NCBI GenBank assembly: GCA_037178675.1
Contig: JAYMGJ010000834.1
Span: 1-16,980, forward strand
Source of the DNA: Scleroderma bovista
Taxonomy: Eukaryota; Basidiomycota; Agaricomycetes; Boletales; Sclerodermataceae
Length of the DNA: 16,980 nucleotides
Reading direction: 5' to 3'
This document shows, in pieces, positions 10,803 to 16,980 of this stretch. The translations under genes and the position numbers were made by a program. Every line of letters starts with the position of its first letter. Position 1 is the stretch's first letter. The notes beneath the pieces are model-generated. The model searched no databases. It was not told the origin of the DNA and saw only the letters and a list, made by a program, of their open reading frames with translations.

Positions 10803-10961
10803 GGTCTAGGGAAAGGCGAGGAAGATGATGTGAGCCCTGTCACATCACGGAAAGACTACTGACTGAATTGAAAGTGGAACGACGTGTCTCGGTCGTTTCG
10901 GGCATTGGCCAATCATCATCATTCAGCCAGTGACAACATTCTCATCGCCTCAGCGTCAGGA
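10803..10961. promoter_or_regulatory. 159-bp divergent promoter, P450 / METTL25-like gene
   Basis: The two start codons face away from each other across 159 bp, so both genes must be controlled from this interval or from within each other. It contains the palindrome ATTGGCCAAT at 10904-10913, which places a CCAAT box on each strand, head to head. No TATA box is evident. The 5' leaders must be short. Shared control is an inference. Confidence 0.65.
10904..10913. promoter_or_regulatory. Palindromic double CCAAT box
   Basis: ATTGGCCAAT is a perfect 10-bp palindrome with CCAAT on both strands. CCAAT is the core site of the fungal Hap2/3/5 (NF-Y-like) complex. It lies 49 bp before the methyltransferase ATG and 102 bp before the P450 ATG. 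Actual binding is not shown by sequence alone. Confidence 0.45.
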
Positions 10962-12879
10962 ATGGCGCTCACTCTAGAGATATATGACAAGGTGTCGTCT
11001 CCACTGGTAACATCTTTACTGACGACACACCCAAACCAAGTGACTCTGGGTGGCCGCGTACCCGATTCCTGGTCTTCGTGGTGGGACTGGGCAGCGGAAC
11101 GCGATCAGGATTATCCAAAGTGGATGCAACTGTTGGAATACTACTGCCGTCCCACTGAAAAAGCCGATTGTTCACCTCCGACAAGTTCATGCCGACCAGC
11201 AACTCAGTGTCGAATACCTTCGCAACTGTGTCGGTTAATCGACATCGTGCGTGATCTACAGCTTACTCGGGAACCCACTTGCTCAGTTCTGCAAGGTTCG
11301 CCTTTATGTACTTCATATCAACAGGCGACTGACGCGCATTGCTCCAGCAGACTCCCAGTGTTTTTCGTGTAAGGCTCACAAAACCAGGGGACGCTCACCG
11401 TCTTCTTTCGGAATGTCACCCAAGAAGGAGCATGAAGTTTTATGCATGGCATCTTTCATTCGCGACCTCCTCAAGCAGGATGCTCGCCGAAGTGTCCAGT
11501 ACGTCGTCGATGTGGGATCAGGTCAGGTAAGCACCATCATTCTGCCAATTGCGATATCGTGGAAGCGCGACTTTATTCCTTACGCCAAAGAAAGGGGTAT
11601 CTATCGAGGGCCTTGCAGGAACAGGGCCTACATATACTGGCTTTGGATAGCAACGAAATCCAGACATCTGGTGCCAACAAATGGAAAATCAAAGATGCCC
11701 TTCGGAGAGCACACGAACAGCGTCGCGCGGCTTTTCAGAAAGATCATAGCTATGCCAACCATACATTGTGTTCACCAACACCCACTGTCCCTGTTGGAAA
11801 TGGATCGCTCACGCATCGAACCGTGTACATTCAACAAAAATCGTTGGAAGTTGCGGTGTCCGAGTGGCTTCGTTTCGGTGTTCCGGGCTTTCCGTCTTCC
11901 CAAGATCCGATTCCGATCACCTTCGTCGCTCTGCATGCATGCGGGTCACTCACCGTCGACATTCTCAGAACTTTTTTAGCACACTGGGAGAAAGCCGAGG
12001 ATAGCAAGTCACCGCGCACGTGGGAGCCACATTCGTTGGTTGTCGTAGGATGTTGCTACAACCTCATTTCCCCCTCTGGTAAACTGATTTATTCACTTTC
12101 ATGATGATCATTACAGTAAAACGAGACCAGATTTTCCACTGTCGAAAACCCTTCGTACTCGTTCTCCACTTCCAATTCTCCCAATTGCAGCCCTGCACCT
12201 CGCAACACAGGTCCCTGCACACTGGTTTAGGACAGAGCGGGCTGGTATGGATGCACGACTCGCAATTAGGAAAGTGGTTTATAGGGCACTGTTGCAACCC
12301 GTATTACTGGCTGCTGCGCAGTGCATGGCCGGATTACCGGAAGCTCAGGATGGCCTGGAGAACAATAGGAACGGCCGTGGCGACGAGGCGGCAATGCGCC
12401 TTGGCCTTGGCGAAACCCCTGAAAACAGGAGACTAGGCAAGCTCAGTAATACTTCATACACGGACTGGGACACTTTTCTTGCGCGCGCGGTGACCAAGAT
12501 GGATATCAATTTACCCAACTTAGTTCGTTGTCATCTGGAAGGGGGCTTAGAAGCCGAAGGCCCAAGGTTACTGCCTTGGATATTAAATCACGGGAATGAT
12601 GGAGGGTATAAGGAGCAACGAGGTACACAGGAAAGGCTAAGAATGGAGAGTCGGATAGAGGTCCTACATGTCTTGCGGTGTATACTCGGTCCGTTGGTCG
12701 AGTCTCTGATCCTATTAGATCGTTATGAGTGGTTATGGGAAGGATTGGAGGCTGTGGAAGGGGGATCAAAAGCGGAAGAAAAGTGGAAAGTCGATATGGT
12801 CAATTTGTTCGACCAATCGACTGGCAGTGGGCGGAACGTTGCACTGGTTGTGAGACCCGAGTCCTATAATTCGGGTTAA
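10962..12879 (+). CDS. METTL25/RRNAD1-family SAM-dependent methyltransferase
   Basis: Putative SAM-dependent methyltransferase of the Methyltransf_32 type (PF13679). Family members are sometimes labelled rRNA adenine dimethylase-like, but the substrate is not settled. Exons: 10962-11295, 11348-11526, 11595-12078 and 12131-12879, giving 581 residues. SPKKEHEV, typical of the family, precedes the SAM-binding motif VVDVGSGQGYLSRAL (about 164-178), which is split by intron 2 after the Gln. LHACGSL (284-290) and VGCCYNL (322-328) match the family's later motifs. The latter is followed across intron 3 by SPSDFPLS, as expected. The C-terminal half carries the alpha-helical region typical of these proteins. 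The start is the ATG at 10962; the open frame reaches further upstream only through a GTG. Intron 1 is uncertain: donors at 11296 (52-nt intron) and 11308 (40 nt) both keep frame with the acceptor at 11347. Confidence 0.87.
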
Positions 12880-13109
12880 TAAAATTATTTTGGCTTGAGT
12901 GATGTTTCACAAGGTAGGTACATGCCCTCGCAAGTTCCTGCATCAAAATGAGTTCCATATTCTCCAGGCGCTTCAGGAACGTCACCATACCTTCTTTGGG
13001 TTGCCTCCTTCCGCGACAGGCCAACGAGCTAGTGTACGATGTTGCCAATGCTAACAACCTCACCAGTCACTGCCACACAATACTACCACCACTTTTAAAT
13101 TTAACACCC
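12880..13109. other. Convergent 3' intergenic gap (230 bp)
   Basis: The methyltransferase gene ends at 12879 and USB1, transcribed the opposite way, ends at 13110. I see no gene in this gap. An AATAAAATTATTTT stretch right at the methyltransferase stop codon (12879-12892) could serve as its polyadenylation signal. The two 3' UTRs probably approach or overlap each other. Confidence 0.6.
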
Positions 13110-14361
13110 TCATCCCTTCAAACTCCACACCGTAACCTCCTTTCCGATCCTCACCGCGATCTTGTCCACTAGGAACCCGCCTGTACGGGCGGTAGAGAGT
13201 CGCTGTGCGTACGTGGCGTTCAGTGTGGACACAAGCAAGGGCGGGAAGTGTATGATGCGATGAAATGAGTCAGGAGGGGGCGAGGGAGATTGGTCAGTAA
13301 AGTCAACGGGGATCCCGGACGTGAACGTTGTCGTGGAAGAAGGGTACTTCTGTGGACTTGGTGACCTTGAGTGGCCCAAGAGCGCCCAAGCGATCGACGC
13401 GTGAAATTTTGGATCTGTATAGAACTCTTTTTGGCGAAGGAACCGGAGAGTCGGGTTGAGGAGGTCTAAGATGTTCCGCAGCTATGCATGTATAAGATTC
13501 GTCGGTGCGAGGGAAATCGAATCGTAGCAGACACGATATGCCAGGAGAAGATCACACACCTCCATGTGCCCAGCACCAATTTCCATCGCCAAAAAAGTCC
13601 GCGTGTTTTCATCGTTTGTGAACTCAGTGAAGGTTGCAAATGACGCATCAAACCTGAAGTAGGAATCAGCTTCGACATCACAAGAGGTAGAAGAGAGGTT
13701 GCAGGGGGGAAAGGGAAGGAAAAAATACATAGTATTGCAAACACAAATCGGAGAACGTACGTACAACGAAACAGAGTGTGCGATTCTCTTCACGGCTCTC
13801 TTGACCTCTTCTCGCTGGTGTGCGCGGATTAAGATTGGGTGCGAGAGCGAGATGTGTAGTTCGAGGTTGCCCATGGCCGGGTTACACTCACCTACACACC
13901 CACTTTTACACCTCGATGTATGAACAGCGTCAGATTCGCTGTCCTTCACTTCGCCGATCCCCCACAACCCCTTCACTTCCTCTCTTGCCTTGCACACCAC
14001 CTCCGTCACGAGGTTGTACAGCGCTTCACCACGGCCCAGCACAAGCGGTACGTATATATGTACAACATACTGGCCCTCAACGTGAGGAAAGCTGCGAACA
14101 CGCCCTTGATGCTCCGCGTGGTTGTCGACTGGTATGGGTGGCGTGAGGGAGGCAGAAAGCGGGGGGAGCCTTCTGTGTGCCATGGGATCAGTCACTGAAC
14201 CTGTTCAGTAGGGTAGAATAAGGCAAATACCGTTTCTTTGTAGGAGGAGCGAGAGAGACATTGGAGTCTAGTTTCGTGGTGGACTCTGACTTGGAAACGC
14301 TGTTTTGTTCGACATCCGACTCGTCTGAGCTTGAGTACGATACCAGGCAGGCACGCTTCAT
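13110..14361 (-). CDS. USB1: U6 snRNA phosphodiesterase USB1 (3'-5' RNA exonuclease)
   Basis: Nuclear 2H-phosphoesterase that trims the oligo(U) tail of U6 snRNA and leaves a terminal phosphate, protecting U6 from decay. Exons: 14361-14231, 14172-13765, 13653-13560 and 13481-13110, giving 334 residues; introns are 58, 111 and 78 nt, all in frame. Both catalytic HxS motifs are present: HIS in LHISLSHP (His150, Ser152) and HAS in FHASIAW (His238, Ser240). They are 88 residues apart, the same spacing as human His120 and His208. Other family landmarks are the PVDNHAEHQGRVRSFPHVEGQ segment, split here as PVDNHAEHQG and RVRSFPHVEGQ, the NDENTRTFLAMEIGAGH block, and the C-terminal VDKIAVRIG strand. 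The N-terminus (LVSYSSSDESD) is Ser/Asp-rich and probably disordered. It is longer than human USB1 (265 residues), partly through a Ser/Pro-rich insert after the second motif. It is divergent from UreG and convergent with the methyltransferase gene. Confidence 0.9.
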
Positions 14362-14514
14362 TTGCGCGTCTTCCGTCGTCGGGAGACTCCCTTCTGCGAA
14401 GATGGCTCAAAGGCGACACCCACTAGTCAAATGAGAGAGCCCAGCACGTGGCCAAAACTTCTATCTTATCACGCAGGCGCATAACCATCCGCAACAACGC
14501 CCCGCCCCTTGACG
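14362..14514. promoter_or_regulatory. 153-bp divergent promoter, USB1 / UreG
   Basis: The start codons of USB1 (minus) and UreG (plus) are separated by 153 bp. Within this lie CACGTG (14445-14450), an E-box-type palindrome, overlapping GATA elements at 14461-14471, and a CCCCGCCCC tract close to the UreG ATG. There is no clear TATA box. Which site serves which gene cannot be told from sequence. Confidence 0.65.
14461..14471 (-). promoter_or_regulatory. Overlapping GATA-factor sites upstream of UreG
   Basis: On the minus strand the bases read TGATAAGATAG, two HGATAR motifs sharing one base, 43 bp before the UreG ATG. Fungal AreA/Nit2-type GATA activators bind such sites in nitrogen-catabolite genes, including those for urea use. 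Nitrogen regulation of UreG is therefore plausible but inferred. Confidence 0.45.
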
Positions 14515-16025
14515 ATGAGTGTTCCGTTTATCAACAACATGGGTACCCAGCCTCCCCTCCTGCATTCGCACGAGCGGGGCGGCGCTGTGCACACACACGA
14601 CCACGGCGGGGAGCACGGACATACGCACGATCATCTTGATCATCCTGGTGCGTCTGTTTCCACAGAATGGAAACGCAAGAACCCTATGTTTACAAACTCG
14701 ATACCATAACGCTTACATCCTTTCCTAGGGAAGTTCTCTGAGCGGGACCTCCCCGACTACTCTGCAAGGAACTTCGACGAAAGGGGGTTTACCGTCGGAA
14801 TTGGGGGGTAAGTGCCCCGTCATCTACTTGTTTTCCCCTGCATTTCATGTCGCGCAATCTAAGTTGAACATCTTTCATTTTTCGGCTGCCTTGTGCCCTT
14901 TGGCTTTCCTGACCCTGCTTTCCTTCTTTGCCGTTCATCCGGTTATATCAGTGTACAATCTGATATGCTGATAAGCGCCATCCGTATACCCATTTGCACA
15001 GGCCTGTAGGATCTGGCAAGACTGCACTGACGCTCGCATTATGCAAGCGACTACGCAAGGAATACAACATTGGTACGTAGTACGTACTCAAACTACTTCC
15101 CTTGGCATAGCATTATTTTTTTTTCTTACCCCCTTTAAACAATAGCCACAGTGACAAACGACATTTTCACGCGTGAAGATCAAGAGTTCCTGATTCGCAA
15201 TAAGGCCCTCCCGCAGGAGCGCATTCTTGCTATTGAGACTGGTGGTTGTCCGCATGCAGCGATCCGCGAAGATATTAGTGCCAACGCCGGTGCCCTTGAA
15301 ACCCTTCAAGCAAAGTACGGCTGCCAAATCTTGTTCGTCGAAAGTGGCGGGGACAATCTTGCTGCAAATTACTCCAGGGAGTTGGCCGACTATATTATTT
15401 ATGTAATCGATGTTGCGGTGAGTTGGCCATCAATTCCCATTTTTTATTCTCTTTTATTTGGCTTCATTGGTGTTACGACATTCCTAAATTTGTGAGGCCA
15501 ACGGGTCTTTTTTTTCACGATGCTGGTGACACTAACTAACAGAACCTCATGCATTTTGCAGGGAGGTGACAAGATCCCTCGGAAGGGCGGTCCGGGCATC
15601 TCGCAATCCGACCTTCTCGTCATCAACAAGGTTAGTGAAAAAAATTCTCTCCTTTCCCTGTTTCCACCTTTGAATCTAACCAAAATTGCTTCACTTCCGT
15701 GTTTCATTTATGTTTATGCCAATCCGTGATCCGCAAATTGCGCCCATTACGAACGCAAACGCATACATAACGATGGCACCCGAATACGAACCGGATATAT
15801 GGGATCTATGCGAAATGAAAAAAGATCGATATTGCAGAATACGTCAATGCCTCTCTCGAAGTAATGGAACGAGATGCGAGGATGATGCGCGGTGATGGTC
15901 CGACGGTCTTCACAAGTGTGAAGCAGGGTCAGAACGTTGACGACGTTGTTGACTTTATTTTAGCTGCTTGGAGGACTGCAGGAAGTCCCGGAAAACCCGG
16001 TGCTGTGGGGGATGAAGGCCTTTGA
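14515..16025 (+). CDS. ureG: Urease accessory GTPase UreG
   Basis: SIMIBI-class GTPase that binds nickel and, with UreF and UreD/H, delivers it to apo-urease, so it is needed for urea use as a nitrogen source; cytosolic. Exons: 14515-14647, 14729-14807, 15002-15072, 15146-15417, 15562-15630 and 15825-16025, giving 274 residues; introns are 81, 194, 73, 144 and 194 nt, all in frame. The N-terminus holds ten His between residues 17 and 43, typical of eukaryotic UreG and probably a metal store. The P-loop is GPVGSGKT (71-78), split by intron 2. The nickel-binding Cys-Pro-His is 129-131 within [18 protein letters not shown] and the guanine-recognition NKID (207-210) follow; NKID is split by intron 5. 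The last acceptor (AAAAAAG, at 15824) lacks a pyrimidine tract, but it exactly restores NK + [18 protein letters not shown]. Confidence 0.95.
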
Positions 16026-16980
16026 ATTATTGTGCGGGATCCTAGAAATATTTTGATTTGTGCTGAATTGTACCCAGCGATTATGACGACGTAAGTGTAC
16101 CATTATTTCCCACTGGAATGCTTTGCATTGCTTTTTTGTTCGTCACGGGGCATGGATAGACAATGAAATCTAGAGCAGTGCGATTCTTTCTCCTCCAAAC
16201 CACTATACTCCGGTACGAGTCCTAGAAACAAGGATATACATTGAACAGAAGATTATAGGCATTGTGATCTTTACTCAATCGTCGTTGGCAGTACTCTGAG
16301 CCTCAAGGTGCTGTGTACGAGTACACAAGTCTCGAGGTAAGACAACCATGTGAAATTTCGAGCCGCAGTGACCTTGCAAACAAGATGACCTCGAGGGTCA
16401 ATGTACATACATAGCTTTCAGCAGAGGTAACGGAGAAGATCATGTGTATCCTGAACCTCTAAAACGGTGTTTGTTCCTCTACAGTCATCGAGGTCAATCA
16501 ATACTGATCTGGGTTCACGGAGAACGTGCGCTTTCTACAAGTCTATATACCATTCAACGAAGAATTCGCATGTATTTCAGACCACCACTTACATTTTTGC
16601 AAATCCAATCCTGTCGTTGTCAGTATCATAGACCTACAGTAATGTGAGGATCTCTAATCAAACCCAATTCAATGAAGGACACGAATCCCACCGAGTAACT
16701 CTCGAGGAATTTCTGTCCAAAGTAGAAATGCAAGAATGCCGTCGCCATCTATGTTAGCAATGAAACCACTCTACTTTAATGTACGACCACCCCACGCCAT
16801 GTTTCAGCCCGCAGGAATAAGTTGTGCGGAAAGGTCCACTGTCAGTTGTGTTCGTAGAAGGTGAGCTGCTGCACCTTAGAGATAGATTTTTGGGGGAGCC
16901 TGAAAGGTTACCTGGTTTAGCTCCAGGGATGGTGTTCGTATAGACAGCGGAGAATGGCGCGCAAGGTAAGGAGCTTTGTC
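16026..16980. other. Downstream of UreG: no supported gene
   Basis: The first part is presumably the UreG 3' UTR and terminator region. Open frames are short and match nothing I know. At 16954 an ATG is followed by three codons and GTAAGG, which could be a first exon ending in a splice donor for a gene beyond the window. A 43-codon frame ending at about 16759 contains a protein-like stretch (VTLEEFLSKVEMQE), but I cannot show it is real. Confidence 0.5.

Noticed and set aside
10884..10961. Upstream extension of the methyltransferase start
   Set aside because: The open frame extends to 10884 only through a GTG. The first in-frame ATG is at 10962, and the segment overlaps the divergent promoter with its CCAAT palindrome.
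7683..12879. Secondary-metabolite gene cluster around the P450
   Set aside because: There is no terpene synthase, polyketide or peptide synthase, transporter or other oxidase in the window. The neighbours are a METTL25-like protein, USB1 and UreG.

Overview
The window looks like nuclear DNA from a basidiomycete fungus, most likely a mushroom-forming Agaricomycete. The genes are interrupted by many short introns, mostly 50-90 nt, with GT..AG ends and CTRAY-like branch points. The proteins have fungal relatives: a KN/TALE homeodomain regulator with the WMIN variant, a microsomal P450 of Agaricomycete type, and a fungal-type UreG with a histidine-rich head. There are no bacterial operon features. 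The listed open frames often begin at non-ATG codons, so each gene model was rebuilt by joining exons across splice sites that keep the reading frame.

Layout. (1) 319-2637, plus: a TALE homeodomain transcription factor in four exons, preceded by a run of 22 C. (2) 2638-7682: about 5 kb with no gene I can identify, although elsewhere in the window genes lie only 150-230 bp apart. (3) 7683-10802, minus: a complete cytochrome P450 in ten exons, with a 12-nt microexon, a probable GC-AG intron and a 641-nt intron separating the haem-binding exon from the C-terminal exons. (4) 10962-12879, plus: a METTL25/RRNAD1-type methyltransferase that shares a 159-bp divergent promoter with the P450. (5) 13110-14361, minus: USB1, the U6 snRNA 3' end phosphodiesterase, convergent with gene 4. 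(6) 14515-16025, plus: UreG, the urease nickel-insertion GTPase, divergent from USB1 across 153 bp that holds an overlapping pair of GATA sites and an E-box. (7) 16026-16980: no supported gene.

The genes do not form a pathway. The P450 stands alone, with no synthase, transporter or other tailoring enzyme beside it, so a biosynthetic cluster is not supported here. USB1 (RNA processing), the methyltransferase and UreG (nitrogen metabolism) look like ordinary dispersed housekeeping genes. I found no convincing new biological system. The most useful observations are the splicing structure of the P450, the two divergent promoters and the unexplained 5-kb gene-poor block.
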